This document shows, piece after piece, positions 9,098 to 18,158 of a DNA stretch of 64,000 nt (position 1 is the stretch's first letter; every line of letters starts with the position of its first letter). A program made the translations under genes and the position numbers. The notes under the pieces were generated by a model. That model was not told the origin of the DNA, searched no databases, and saw only the letters and a list, made by a program, of their open reading frames with translations. This stretch comes from Sphingomonas sp. Root710 (lineage in GTDB: Bacteria > Pseudomonadota > Alphaproteobacteria > Sphingomonadales > Sphingomonadaceae), in assembly GCF_001429065.1 (NCBI RefSeq), contig NZ_LMIB01000001.1:691933-755932 (forward strand), given 5' to 3'.

Positions 9098-10276
9098 TCA
9101 GCCCTCCACGGCATCGATGAAGCGCGCCGCCGATCGGTCCCAGCCGTGGCGGCGCGCATGGGCCAGACCGCCGGCCGCTAGTCGCTCGCGGAACGCCGCG
9201 TCGCCGAGCAGGCGGCGGAGCGCGGCAGCGATAGCGCCTGTGTTGGAACCATCGACCAGCAGCCCGGTCTCGCCATCGACGATCGCGTCGGTGGCGCCGC
9301 CCGCCCGCCCGCCGATAACCGCCTTTCCGCAGGCGTTCGCCTCGAGGAAGATCAGTCCGAATCCTTCGGTATCCCCATCGGCGAGAGTGCGGTTGGGCAT
9401 CGCGAACAACGTGCAGCCGCGATAGAGGGCGGTCAGCCGGGCGTCGTCGACGCCGCCTGCAAACTCTATCCGGACGCCCGCGCCGCTCGCCGCCGCGCGC
9501 GCCTTGAGAGCCTCCTCCTCCGGGCCGCCTCCGGCGATGACGAGACGATAGCCGGGAAACTCGCCCGCGACCTCCGCGAAGGCGTCGATCAGCCGGTCGA
9601 ACCCCTTGCGCTCGATCAGCCGGCCGACGCTCAGGATGAAGGGCGCGGCGGGAGAAGCGCCCGGAGTGAAGCGGTCGAGGTCGACGCCGGGGGTGACCAG
9701 ATGGATATGGCCGGGCGGGACGCCGAAATCGCGGATAAGCCGATCTCGGGTGAAACTGGACACCGTCAGCACGGCATCGGCTGATCGTAGCGCGGGGCCG
9801 CGCAGCCGCGCGAGCCGGTTGTAGGCGGTCTGCACTACCTCCTCGCCATGCGTGTACATCACGATCCGCCAGGGCGTGATCCAGCCGAGCGCTATCGCGA
9901 GCCAGCCCAAGCCCTGCAGTTCGCCGATGACGATGGTGCGGGCGTGAAGGCGCAGCGCCATGACGATCACCGATATGAGCGCGTACAGCATGACCGGCAG
10001 GTCGATGAGCAGCAGATCGAGCAAGCCGATGCGCCGGCGTAGCGCCTCGATACGGGGCGGACGAAGCCAGGCGATGCGATGGATAGGATAGGGCCGCGCC
10101 GCATCGCTTTCCCGCCATCTCGGGATCGGCCTCGCGATGTCCGGATCTCGCCAGGCGGTCAGCACATGGACTGCGGGGGCGGCATGGCGCGCCATCCGGT
10201 CATAGACCATTGGCGTGCCGCCGATCAGCGGCGGCATCATGTTGGTCACGAACAATATCGGGGCGGGGCCGCTCAA
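9098..10276 (-). CDS. GT4 family glycosyltransferase
   Basis: The 392-residue protein is a GT-B fold enzyme of family 4. It has an N-terminal FVTNMMPPLIGGT, a mid-protein VTPGVDLDRFTPG, the linker VGRLIERKGFDRLIDAF, and the nucleotide-sugar signature EGFGLIFLEANACGK followed by GLLVDG. It should transfer a hexose from a nucleotide sugar at the cytoplasmic face. I place the start at TTG 10276, which overlaps the TGA of the upstream flippase gene. GGAAGG lies about ten bases upstream, and the known family sequence begins right there. The frame is open further upstream, but that part is antisense-like read-through of the flippase gene. Confidence 0.85.
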   Translation of the reverse strand: MSGPAPILFVTNMMPPLIGGTPMVYDRMARHAAPAVHVLTAWRDPDIARPIPRWRESDAARPYPIHRIAWLRPPRIEALRRRIGLLDLLLIDLPVMLYALISVIVMALRLHARTIVIGELQGLGWLAIALGWITPWRIVMYTHGEEVVQTAYNRLARLRGPALRSADAVLTVSSFTRDRLIRDFGVPPGHIHLVTPGVDLDRFTPGASPAAPFILSVGRLIERKGFDRLIDAFAEVAGEFPGYRLVIAGGGPEEEALKARAAASGAGVRIEFAGGVDDARLTALYRGCTLFAMPNRTLADGDTEGFGLIFLEANACGKAVIGGRAGGATDAIVDGETGLLVDGSNTGAIAAALRRLLGDAAFRERLAAGGLAHARRHGWDRSAARFIDAVEG

Positions 10277-11706
10277 TGTTTCACGACCTTCCACAAGGCA
10301 GCGATCACCGGACGCTGGAAGACGAACACCGCAGCGATCCAGGTGACGGCGAGGATCGCCGCCGCCTCGAGCACCGCAGGAATAGGCTCCGACGGAATGC
10401 CGCCGCCCCGGATCAGGTCTATGGCGATGCCCGCTGCACCGACGACCGCGCAGATCGCGACCGACGGCGCGAGACCGGCAATGACTTCGCGCGGCGAGAA
10501 AAGGCCCAGCCGGGTGCCGAGCCGGATGGCGGCCGCGGCGTAGATCAGCGCGACGGCGATCGTTCCGACCGCCACCAGTTCGATGCTGGTCCAGGACAGG
10601 AGCAGCAGCATCGCAACGCGGGCGGCCTGCTCGATGAGGGCGAGGAAGAACAGCGCGCGCGCCTCGCCCAGCCCGTTGAGCGACGCGTTGAGCACGACGA
10701 ACTGCCCGGTGATCGCCGCCGCCACGCACAGCCAGGGGGCCGGAGCGATCGATGCCTGCCACTGCCAGCCGTAGAGGCCGATCAATATCGGGGCGGACTG
10801 CGTGCCGATGCCGATCAGGATCGGCGAGAAGATGCAACCGAACAGCCGCATGCGCAGCAATATGGTGCTGCGCGCGTCGATGCCGTTGCGCTGCTCATGC
10901 GCGACGAGCGGCGAGAGGATGCTGAGCACGGGCGGCGCGGCATAATTCCACAGCATGCGCGGCAGCATCTCGGCGCGGTCGAGGAAGGCGGCGGGGGCGA
11001 TGCCCATCGCCCGGCCGACGAACAGTTCGTTCAGGCGCGGACCGAACTGGCCCAGCAGGGTGCCGCCGAGAACCCAGCTTGTGAACGCCGATACCGACCG
11101 CCAATGCTGGAAGGCGGGGCGGAAGACGAACTGGGGCGGGCGGCCTGCGATGATAGCCACCGTGGCGACGATCGCGGTCGCGAGCGAGCCATAGGCCATC
11201 GCCAATGTTCCCCAGCCCTGAAGGGCGAGCGTGACCGTGGTCGCAGCCCCGGCGGCCGCGGCCGCCAGCGTTGCGACCATGAGTGTCTTCAGGCGAAGTG
11301 CCCGTGTCAGCAGGCCGTGGCCCAGCACCTGATAGGGGGCGAGGACATAGGTGATGCAGATGATCCTCAACACCTGCGTTATCACCGGTTCGCGGTAGAA
11401 ATCAGCGACCAACGGCGCGGCGAGGAAGATGACGATGGCGAAGGCGAAGCTCGCGATCATCGCCAGGCCCAGCGCCGTCCGGATCTGCCCCCTGTCGAGC
11501 GAAGGCGCGGCGATCAGAAACATGTTCACGCCGGCCGTGCGCAATGTCTGGGCTATCACCACCGCGGCGAGCGCGATCGAGAAGGCGCCGATTTCGTGCG
11601 GCGACAACAGGCGGGCGACGATCAGGCTGGCGGTGAAATCGATCGCGAACTGGATCACGGTCTGAAAGCCGACGATCCGCGCCATCGCGCTGCCGCTCAT
11701 GCTCAA
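10273..11706 (-). CDS. Polysaccharide/O-antigen flippase (Wzx-like, MOP superfamily)
   Basis: This 477-residue protein has about 12-14 hydrophobic segments. Its N-terminus (RIVGFQTVIQFAID, then IVARLLSPHEIGAFSIA) is typical of the lipopolysaccharide exporters of the polysaccharide_synt/MOP superfamily, where the LLSP-E-G-F pattern is common. It likely flips lipid-linked oligosaccharides to the periplasmic face. As first gene of the cluster it probably carries the promoter, in the gap upstream. I chose TTG 11706 because AAGGA lies nine bases upstream. ATG 11700 is the alternative and would shorten the protein by two residues. Confidence 0.84.
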   Translation of the reverse strand: MSMSGSAMARIVGFQTVIQFAIDFTASLIVARLLSPHEIGAFSIALAAVVIAQTLRTAGVNMFLIAAPSLDRGQIRTALGLAMIASFAFAIVIFLAAPLVADFYREPVITQVLRIICITYVLAPYQVLGHGLLTRALRLKTLMVATLAAAAAGAATTVTLALQGWGTLAMAYGSLATAIVATVAIIAGRPPQFVFRPAFQHWRSVSAFTSWVLGGTLLGQFGPRLNELFVGRAMGIAPAAFLDRAEMLPRMLWNYAAPPVLSILSPLVAHEQRNGIDARSTILLRMRLFGCIFSPILIGIGTQSAPILIGLYGWQWQASIAPAPWLCVAAAITGQFVVLNASLNGLGEARALFFLALIEQAARVAMLLLLSWTSIELVAVGTIAVALIYAAAAIRLGTRLGLFSPREVIAGLAPSVAICAVVGAAGIAIDLIRGGGIPSEPIPAVLEAAAILAVTWIAAVFVFQRPVIAALWKVVKH

Positions 11707-12104
11707 CAGGCAATATCCTTCGCTGCCGTCCTGCGGGCGACGCTACAACGTCGCCGGCCCCGCGTGAAGCTGCTCCGATATGGCGGCAAAACGCCCCGTT
11801 TCGGGAATTTTTCTCCAAAAATATCCTTAATCGACGGGGCCTTAATCGTTTTTGGGTCACCAAGCCGTTGATCTACTGAGATATTTGTCAACAGTGTAGT
11901 TACACGGGGGAATTCCCTATCAAAACGTCGCGAAATATTGTAAAAAATTCCTTACCGAAACGATCGCCATCGCGAATGGTGGGCAGGTTCGGGGGTGCGG
12001 ATTGCCACGGGGGCGGTCTTCATCCTGCGGGGGCGTGCACGCGGCTTTTTCGAGCGCACTCTTCCTAAGTTGTTGCTGTTGCATCGTTTTTTGTGGGGGT
12101 TAGT
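11707..12104. promoter_or_regulatory. AT-enriched divergent intergenic region between flippase and pilin genes
   Basis: This 398-base gap separates the minus-strand glycan cluster from the plus-strand pilus operon and must hold both promoters. It is clearly richer in A/T runs than its surroundings (about 11800-11960), with several AAAAA and TTTTT tracts. It contains a perfect 10-bp palindrome GGGAATTCCC at 11908-11917 that could be an operator. I could not identify convincing -35/-10 pairs. I see no open reading frame of note here. Confidence 0.45.
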
Positions 12105-12644
12105 ATGAACGCGTTTGGTAAGTTTCTGGTGGCCGGCTTGCTCGTCGGTGGCGTCTCCGTTCCGGCATTCGCCCAGATCTCCGATTCGGAAACCACCACC
12201 AGCACGGTCCGCATCATTCAGGGCATCGCCCTGACGAAGGTGAACAACCTGGCTTTCGGCACCGTCGTCCGTCCGTCCACCGGCACTAACACCGTGACGA
12301 TCTCCACCACCTCCGACACGCCGGCGCTGACCGGCGGCGGCGACGCGGTGCTGTTGAGCTCGGGCACGAAGACGCGCGCTTCCTACACCGCGGCCGGTGA
12401 AGGCAACCAGTCGGTGTCGATCACCGTTCCTGCGTCCGTCACGATGACCGGGAGCGTTTCCGGTTCGATCGTCGTCACCCTGACCCCGGAAGCCACCTCC
12501 GACACGCTCTCGGGTGCGCTGGGCTCCACCGGCGGCTTCTCGGGCGACGGCACGCTGTATGTCGGCGGCGCCTTCTCGGTCAGCAGCTCCACGGCGAGCG
12601 GTGATTATAGCGGTAGTTTTTCAACCACTCTCGCCTATAACTGA
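12105..12644 (+). CDS. DUF4402 major pilin
   Basis: The 179-residue protein has a clear signal peptide (basic start, hydrophobic core, cleavage near AFA-Q at about 22-23). The mature part is Thr/Ser/Gly-rich and all-beta, with the pattern LAFGTVV and GDYSGSFSTTLAYN typical of DUF4402 fimbrial subunits, which are related to Mat/Ecp and spore-coat-U pilins. There are no cysteines. As first gene of the operon, small and followed by a strong stem-loop, it is probably the major shaft subunit, secreted and assembled by the chaperone and usher downstream. ATG 12105 is preceded by GGGGG five bases away. An in-frame GTG at 12093 lies within that G-rich segment and is less likely. Confidence 0.84.
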   Translation: MNAFGKFLVAGLLVGGVSVPAFAQISDSETTTSTVRIIQGIALTKVNNLAFGTVVRPSTGTNTVTISTTSDTPALTGGGDAVLLSSGTKTRASYTAAGEGNQSVSITVPASVTMTGSVSGSIVVTLTPEATSDTLSGALGSTGGFSGDGTLYVGGAFSVSSSTASGDYSGSFSTTLAYN

Positions 12645-12678
12645 GTCGTTCCGCGTCGGCGGGATGAAAATGCGTTGC

Positions 12679-12698
12679 GCCAGCCCTGATGGGCTGGC
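12679..12698 (+). other. Stem-loop between the first pilin gene and the rest of the pilus operon
   Basis: GCCAGCCC at 12679-12686 and GGGCTGGC at 12691-12698 form a perfect 8-bp stem with a TGAT loop. No U-tract follows, so it is not a classic intrinsic terminator. In pilus operons such hairpins often stabilise the major pilin mRNA and lower expression of the downstream subunits; that function here is inference. Confidence 0.55.
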
Positions 12699-12716
12699 CG
12701 CGTGGCGGGGTGTGTC

Positions 12717-13295
12717 ATGGGCCGATCATCTGTCCGTTCCCTGAGCTATATTCTGGCTTTGTCGATGACGACGGGCGCCGCGGCGCTGTGGGCCGCCTCG
12801 TCGGTCACCACCGACGCCACGCTTTCCATCCTCGCGCCGAGTTCGGCGGTCACCGACCAGGAGTTGGTGACCGGCATGGTCACGCTTCCTCTGGTGTCGG
12901 CGATCGGCAGCAGCGCGGGATCGCTCGGCCTTCCGCCACAGACCTTCAGCAGTGCCGGGGCCGTGCGGATCGGCACCGAATCGATCGAACGCGACATCGC
13001 TCAGGTCATCAGCCGAGCGGGATTGCAGCAGGCGAGCTTCACCATTATCGGTGACAGGGATCAGGTCATCTCGGTCACGGTGCCGCCGACGATTTCACTG
13101 TCGCGGCTGAGCGGAGATGGTCAAGTCGAGTTCAGTCCCGTCACCAGCATGGGTGGCGCCGAAGGTTTGTTGCATGCCACGGCAGAAGGGACGGGTGAGT
13201 TGGCGTTCGATGTCGGTGGGCGGCTGCAACCGTCGCCGGCCGCTTCCGCAGGCGATTATGCGGGCGTGCTGAAAGTAACAGTCCAATATAATTGA
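12717..13295 (+). CDS. Second DUF4402-type pilin subunit
   Basis: This 192-residue exported protein has a hydrophobic signal segment (LSYILALSMTTGAAALWA) followed by an all-beta Ser/Thr/Gly-rich domain. It ends in GDYAGVLKVTVQYN, closely matching the C-terminal strand of the first pilin. It is therefore a paralogous subunit, likely a minor pilin, adaptor or initiator. I chose ATG 12717, with GCGGGG about six bases upstream. An in-frame GTG at 12702 would add five residues. It lies between the first pilin and the chaperone gene. Confidence 0.78.
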   Translation: MGRSSVRSLSYILALSMTTGAAALWAASSVTTDATLSILAPSSAVTDQELVTGMVTLPLVSAIGSSAGSLGLPPQTFSSAGAVRIGTESIERDIAQVISRAGLQQASFTIIGDRDQVISVTVPPTISLSRLSGDGQVEFSPVTSMGGAEGLLHATAEGTGELAFDVGGRLQPSPAASAGDYAGVLKVTVQYN

Positions 13296-13334
13296 TGCGG
13301 GCGAAGCCAGCATAGCCGGGGTGAAGCGAACGAT

Positions 13335-14264
13335 ATGGCCTTGACCGAGGTGGAGGAAAAAGGGCGCTTCGGACGTCGCTTTTGCAGCAGGGCCTTAATG
13401 ATCGGTGCGGCAATGGCATTGCTGCCGTCGGCCGGTTTCGCGGAAAACGCTCCCGTCCCGCAGGCGCCCGCCGCCAGCGTCAATCTCACCCCGAAGCGCA
13501 TCACTTTCGACCGGCCCGGCAAATCCGCCACCGTTTCGGTTTCGACCGGCAGCGGCAGCGGCGCGTTCGACGTTGAAATGATCGATCGCGTCATGCTTCC
13601 CGATGGCCAGATCATCCCGCTCGCCGATGCCGCCGGCAAACCCGAGGCGGAACGGCTCAAGTCCGCCAAGTCGCTGCTGGTGGTCACGCCTCGTCGCATC
13701 CGTGTCGCCCCCGGCGCGGGACAGACGATCCGGCTGCGCGCCGCGGCCTCGCCTGATCTGGCGCCCGGCGAATATCGTTCACACTTGACCGTTACCGGCA
13801 TTCCGCCGGCGGACACCGGTCTTACTGCCGAACAGGCCGCCAATCAGAAGGAAGGGCAGCTGTCCTTCCGGATCAATTCGGTGCTGGCCATTTCCATCCC
13901 CGTGATCCTGCGCGTTGGCCCGATCGACGTTCGCGCTGCGATCGAAAAGCCCGTGCTGAGCTTCGAGAACATCTCGCCAAATGGGCAGGCCGCGCCGGTG
14001 CGCACCGCAATTTTGAAGTTCGAACTCGTACGGCAGGGGGCCAATTCGCTGTTCGGCGATCTGGAGGTAAGGGGAAGCAAGAAGGGGGGCGAGCCGATCG
14101 GCGCGGTGCGCGGTATCGGCGTCTATCCGGAAATTGACCGTCGTATGGTCACTGTGACTCTGACGCGCCTGCCCACGCCGGGTGAGCAGTTGGAGATCCA
14201 GTTTACCGATGACGACAGCAAGCCGGGTACCGTCCTCAGTAAGGCTTCGTTGACGGCACCGTGA
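13335..14264 (+). CDS. Periplasmic fimbrial chaperone (PapD-like fold)
   Basis: The 309-residue protein has an unusually long basic n-region before the signal core (ALMIGAAMALLPSAGFA, cleavage near residue 36), then an immunoglobulin-like domain. VNLTPKRITFDRPGKSATVSV begins the first beta domain, and PRRIRVAPGAGQTIRLRA matches the PapD-type 'P-R-x-x-x-x-x-G-x-x-Q-x-x-R' strand used for donor-strand complementation. A second domain follows with a C-terminal edge. It should fold and cap the pilins in the periplasm and deliver them to the usher. Its stop overlaps the usher GTG start. Confidence 0.84.
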   Translation: MALTEVEEKGRFGRRFCSRALMIGAAMALLPSAGFAENAPVPQAPAASVNLTPKRITFDRPGKSATVSVSTGSGSGAFDVEMIDRVMLPDGQIIPLADAAGKPEAERLKSAKSLLVVTPRRIRVAPGAGQTIRLRAAASPDLAPGEYRSHLTVTGIPPADTGLTAEQAANQKEGQLSFRINSVLAISIPVILRVGPIDVRAAIEKPVLSFENISPNGQAAPVRTAILKFELVRQGANSLFGDLEVRGSKKGGEPIGAVRGIGVYPEIDRRMVTVTLTRLPTPGEQLEIQFTDDDSKPGTVLSKASLTAP

Positions 14265-16981
14265 GGCGGCCGCCCGGAGCGGCGGTTTTCCTGGTGTCGG
14301 TTGCGTTTGCGTTGTTTTCCGAAAGTGCCCAGACGGCGAATGTCGCCGCCGACCCTTTCGACGATCCGCAGCTGCCGGCTTCCGATCCGATCAGCGACGA
14401 CAATCTGCTTCTCGTCGAAGTCGCGCTGGACCAGCTCAGCCTGACCGATGCGATGACCGCCTATGACGCGCCAGGAGGGCTGCTCATACCGGTCGGCGAA
14501 CTGGCGCGCCTGCTCGACGTCGATATCACCGTCCAGATGGGCGAGCGGCGTATCGTCGGCACGATCGGCGAAGCGCGCCGGCCGGTGCTGGTCGATAAGG
14601 ATAACGCAATTGTCCGTGTCGCGGGCAGTACCCAGCTGCTTCTTGCCGGCGACATGGTGGTGGGTGCGAACGACATCTATGTTCGCAGCTACCTGCTGGA
14701 AAAATTCCTGCCGGTTAAAGTCCGCTTCGATAGCGCGGGCCTGCGCCTCGTGCTGACCGCTCTGGAGCCCTTGCCGATCCAGTCACGGCTCGACCGGCTG
14801 AAGCGTCTGCGCGGGCTTTCGCCGGGCGGCGGCGGCGGAGCGGACGAGGTCTACCGGATCAGGTCCACACCGAAGCTGTTCACCCTGCCGAGCTTCGATG
14901 TGTCGCTCGACGCGGGCGGGCAGAGCGAGACCCCGCACACGCCGTACCGCTATGACGTCCGCGCGGGCGGCGATCTGCTCTTCAGCAATTTCCAGGGCTA
15001 TCTGGGTTCCGACGAGAAGGGACGGCCGGTGAACGCCCGCGCCTTGCTCGAACGGCGTGACGCCTCTGGGCATGCGCTGGGGCCGCTGGGATTCACGCGG
15101 GTCTCGGCAGGCGACATCTATACGCCTGCGCTGCCGCTCGGACCGCGCAGCCAGGCGGGACGCGGCCTCTCCTTCTCGACCGCGCCGCTGACGCAGCAGA
15201 GCGTGTTCGGGCGGATCGACCTGCGCGGCGAATTGCCGCTGGGCTATGATGTCGAACTCTATGTCAACGACGTGCTGCGCAGCGGCCAGTCGACGCCGGT
15301 GCAAGGCCGCTACGAGTTTCGCGACGTCCCGTTGATCCGCGGGATCAACATCATCCGCATCGTCGCCTATGGACCGCGCGGCGAGCGCAGCGAAGAGGTC
15401 AAGGTCGTCAATGTCGGCGGCGGCCAGCTCGAGAAGGGGCAGTTCGTCGTCGATTTCGGCGCCGCGCAGCAGCAACGGTCGCTGATTGAGTTCAACTCCA
15501 GGGATTCGAGCGTAATCACCTCGCCCGGCGTCGGTGATCTCCGGCTCGCGATGAACATCCTCTACGGTCTCAGCGAGACGGTGACGCTCGCGGGCGGTCT
15601 CGGCAGCTATTCGCCCACCGGGCTGGGGCAGCGCCGCGTGGCCACCGGCGGGATACGCACCTCGATCCGCGGCATAGCCACCCAGCTCGATGTCGCGCGC
15701 GACGACCGGAACGGCACCGCCTATGCGGTCGGCCTCGCCAGCGAATATAAGGGCGTTTCCGGGGTGCTGCGACATTCCGAATATCGCGGCGCCTTCGTCG
15801 ATGAGACGACCCCGCGCGGAGGGGATGGCCGGGCGCTGGAGCGGTCGAGCGAGGTCGACCTCGACTGGCAGTTGCGCCCCGCCAAGCTGGTCGTTCCGAT
15901 GTCGGTGCGCGCCTCGCGCGACGAATATGCCAATGGCGATCTCAGCTGGAACGGGCTGTTTCGCGCGTCGAGCGCGATCGGCGGCGTCTATCTGTCGAGC
16001 GGTCTCGATTTCGAGCGCTATGATCCGGTGCTCGGGCCGACGAGCAACCGGATGAGCGGTTCGCTTAGCGCTTCCTCCTTTGCTTTGTTCAAATGGCAGC
16101 TGCGCAGCAGCCTCGATTATCAGATATTGCCCAGGAGCCGGGTGCGCGCGGCATCGGTTACCGCCGATCGCAATCTCTCGGACAGCACCGCGCTCCGCTT
16201 CGGCCTCGGCCACAGCTTTATCGGTGACAAGGAGACGACGGTGCAGGCTTCGGCGATCCGCAGGCTCGGCTTCGCTGATCTGGCACTCGACGCCGAATAT
16301 AGCGTGCCCAAGAATGATTGGCGGATCGGTTTGCAACTGGCGTTCAGCCTGGTGCGAAGCCCGCTGGGCGGGAGCTACACCTTCCAGCGCCCCGGCGCCG
16401 CGGCGGGGGGCAATATGGCATTGCAGGCTTTCCTCGACGAGAACGGCAATGGCCGCTTCGACAAGACCGAGGAGCCATTGCCCGGCGTGGCCATGGCGGG
16501 TGCGGCGGGCGAGGAAATCCAGACCGACGAAAAGGGCCGCGCACTGGTGACGGGCCTTGGCTATGGCAGCGTCGCGCAGGTCCGTACCAATCTGGACAAT
16601 GTCGCGCTGGACAATGTCGCGGGGCCGCCGCCAGTGATCGAATTCACACCACGCGCGGGCACGGTTGCGGTAGTATCCTATCCCATCCAGGCGAAAGGCG
16701 AAGTCATGGTCAGCATCTTCGTCCGTCGTGGTGAGAAGAAGGTAGGGCTTTCCGCCGTTATGTTGCGTGTGATCGGAGACAATGGGGACGAGCGCGAGGC
16801 GCTGACCGAATATGACGGCAGCGTATTGTTCGACTCGCTCCGGCCCGGCGGCTATCGCCTCGAACTGGTCGAGCAGCAGGCGCAGCGATTGAAGATGCGG
16901 CTCGAGGCGCCAGTGCGCTTCACCATCGGCGCCAGCGGCGGGGCCGCACCCGACGTGCAGGGCGTGGTGGTCTTTCAATGA
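14261..16981 (+). CDS. Outer-membrane fimbrial usher
   Basis: The 906-residue protein begins with a signal peptide (GAAVFLVSVAFALFSESAQTA). It then has an N-terminal chaperone-binding region, a long beta-barrel rich in alternating aromatic/Gly strands, a middle plug-like domain (GYDVELYVNDVLRSGQ, FRDVPLIRGINIIRIV), and C-terminal beta domains. Near 725-740 it carries DENGNGRFDKTEEPLPGV, a calcium-binding-like loop typical of SdrD-B/CNA-B-like domains in alternate ushers. It forms the outer-membrane pore that polymerises pilins. GTG 14261 overlaps the chaperone stop, and its stop overlaps the next gene by four bases, so translation is coupled. The architecture looks closer to CfaC/EcpC-type than PapC-type ushers. 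Confidence 0.83.
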   Translation: MRRPPGAAVFLVSVAFALFSESAQTANVAADPFDDPQLPASDPISDDNLLLVEVALDQLSLTDAMTAYDAPGGLLIPVGELARLLDVDITVQMGERRIVGTIGEARRPVLVDKDNAIVRVAGSTQLLLAGDMVVGANDIYVRSYLLEKFLPVKVRFDSAGLRLVLTALEPLPIQSRLDRLKRLRGLSPGGGGGADEVYRIRSTPKLFTLPSFDVSLDAGGQSETPHTPYRYDVRAGGDLLFSNFQGYLGSDEKGRPVNARALLERRDASGHALGPLGFTRVSAGDIYTPALPLGPRSQAGRGLSFSTAPLTQQSVFGRIDLRGELPLGYDVELYVNDVLRSGQSTPVQGRYEFRDVPLIRGINIIRIVAYGPRGERSEEVKVVNVGGGQLEKGQFVVDFGAAQQQRSLIEFNSRDSSVITSPGVGDLRLAMNILYGLSETVTLAGGLGSYSPTGLGQRRVATGGIRTSIRGIATQLDVARDDRNGTAYAVGLASEYKGVSGVLRHSEYRGAFVDETTPRGGDGRALERSSEVDLDWQLRPAKLVVPMSVRASRDEYANGDLSWNGLFRASSAIGGVYLSSGLDFERYDPVLGPTSNRMSGSLSASSFALFKWQLRSSLDYQILPRSRVRAASVTADRNLSDSTALRFGLGHSFIGDKETTVQASAIRRLGFADLALDAEYSVPKNDWRIGLQLAFSLVRSPLGGSYTFQRPGAAAGGNMALQAFLDENGNGRFDKTEEPLPGVAMAGAAGEEIQTDEKGRALVTGLGYGSVAQVRTNLDNVALDNVAGPPPVIEFTPRAGTVAVVSYPIQAKGEVMVSIFVRRGEKKVGLSAVMLRVIGDNGDEREALTEYDGSVLFDSLRPGGYRLELVEQQAQRLKMRLEAPVRFTIGASGGAAPDVQGVVVFQ

Positions 16982-18000
16982 TCGGGAGAAGCGCGGTCAG
17001 ATGGGCGTTGCTAGCCGCGCTCCTCCGGGGAACCGCCGGGCTGGCGCAAACCTACACGGTCAACAGCATCAATCCGATCACCGCTTATGGCGAGGTAGCG
17101 GCCGCAGCGACCGGCGATACCGTCTTTTACCAGAACAACACCACTGTGTCTGTTCAATCGGGGAGCGGTGCGCGCATCAAGGGCACGGTTCGCCGGGCTA
17201 CCGTGACGATTCGCTGCACCGGTTCGGGCAGCCCCAATTCTTGCGGCGTGGTCGGCAACAATGCGCGGATCGTCGTCGGCAATCTCAGCACGAGCGGACG
17301 GGCCAAGCCCTTTTCCCAATTCATCGCGATAGCCGGAACGGGGACGATCTCGGGCACGACGTCTGGATCGACGCTCGATTTCGTGATGTCGGGCTTTACC
17401 GGCACCGGCAACAAGACCTTCCTGCTCGATACCAAGATGCCCGTCGCGGGCGACGACGAGGGGGGCGCCACCGGCGCGCTGACCAACACCTATTATGTCT
17501 ATGTCGCCAAGGACCCGACGGTGCCGACGACCGGGCTGACGGCAGCCGCGACGATCACCGTGCGCCGTGCTCTCCGCATGACCAAGAATTCGGATCTGCG
17601 CTTTGGCTCGCTGGTCAAGCGCGCCAGCGGATCGGGTAACGTCATCATCTCTTCGACCGCCGACAGCACCCGCACCGTTTCGGGCACCGCGCCGCCGCTG
17701 GAGGTGCCTGCGGGCGGTGGCCCCGATTCATCCTTCGGGCGCGCCAAGTTCACCATCACCGGCGAGCCGGGGACGACCTATGCGATCAGCTACCTACCGA
17801 CTGGCAACGTCACCATGAACAACCAGTCGGGCAGCGGTAGCCTCAGCGTCACCATGGCCAAGACCGCCACCGGCAACCAGACGATGGGGGGTACCGGAGA
17901 GCTCATTCTGGGCGTGGGCGGAACGATAAGCGTCAACAGCGGCACCGTGGTGCGCGGCTATTATTCGGGCTCCTTCACGGTCACCGTGACATATAATTGA
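16978..18000 (+). CDS. Two-domain DUF4402-related presumed tip adhesin
   Basis: This 340-residue exported protein starts with a signal peptide (WALLAALLRGTAGLAQ). An N-terminal half of about 160 residues has two cysteines in IRCTGSGSPNSCG, suggesting a disulphide. The C-terminal half (from ATITVRRALRMTKNSDLRFGSLV) resembles the pilins and ends in GYYSGSFTVTVTYN. A pilin-like domain behind a unique N-terminal domain is the layout of two-domain tip adhesins. Its position as last gene after the usher fits that role. The ligand is unknown and the adhesin role is inference. Confidence 0.76.
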   Translation: MIGRSAVRWALLAALLRGTAGLAQTYTVNSINPITAYGEVAAAATGDTVFYQNNTTVSVQSGSGARIKGTVRRATVTIRCTGSGSPNSCGVVGNNARIVVGNLSTSGRAKPFSQFIAIAGTGTISGTTSGSTLDFVMSGFTGTGNKTFLLDTKMPVAGDDEGGATGALTNTYYVYVAKDPTVPTTGLTAAATITVRRALRMTKNSDLRFGSLVKRASGSGNVIISSTADSTRTVSGTAPPLEVPAGGGPDSSFGRAKFTITGEPGTTYAISYLPTGNVTMNNQSGSGSLSVTMAKTATGNQTMGGTGELILGVGGTISVNSGTVVRGYYSGSFTVTVTYN

Positions 18001-18030
18001 GCGTCGCCGCCTGCGGCTGATGTTGGGAAA

Positions 18031-18107
<77 letters not shown>

Positions 18108-18158
18108 GTCGGGCTGCGCTTAGCAAAGCGAATCCCGCGGGGCTAGAGCGATTTGGGC

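Noticed and set aside
18006-18017. Terminator for the pilus operon (GCCGC-CT-GCGGC)
   Set aside because: The stem has only five base pairs with a two-base loop and no T-tract.
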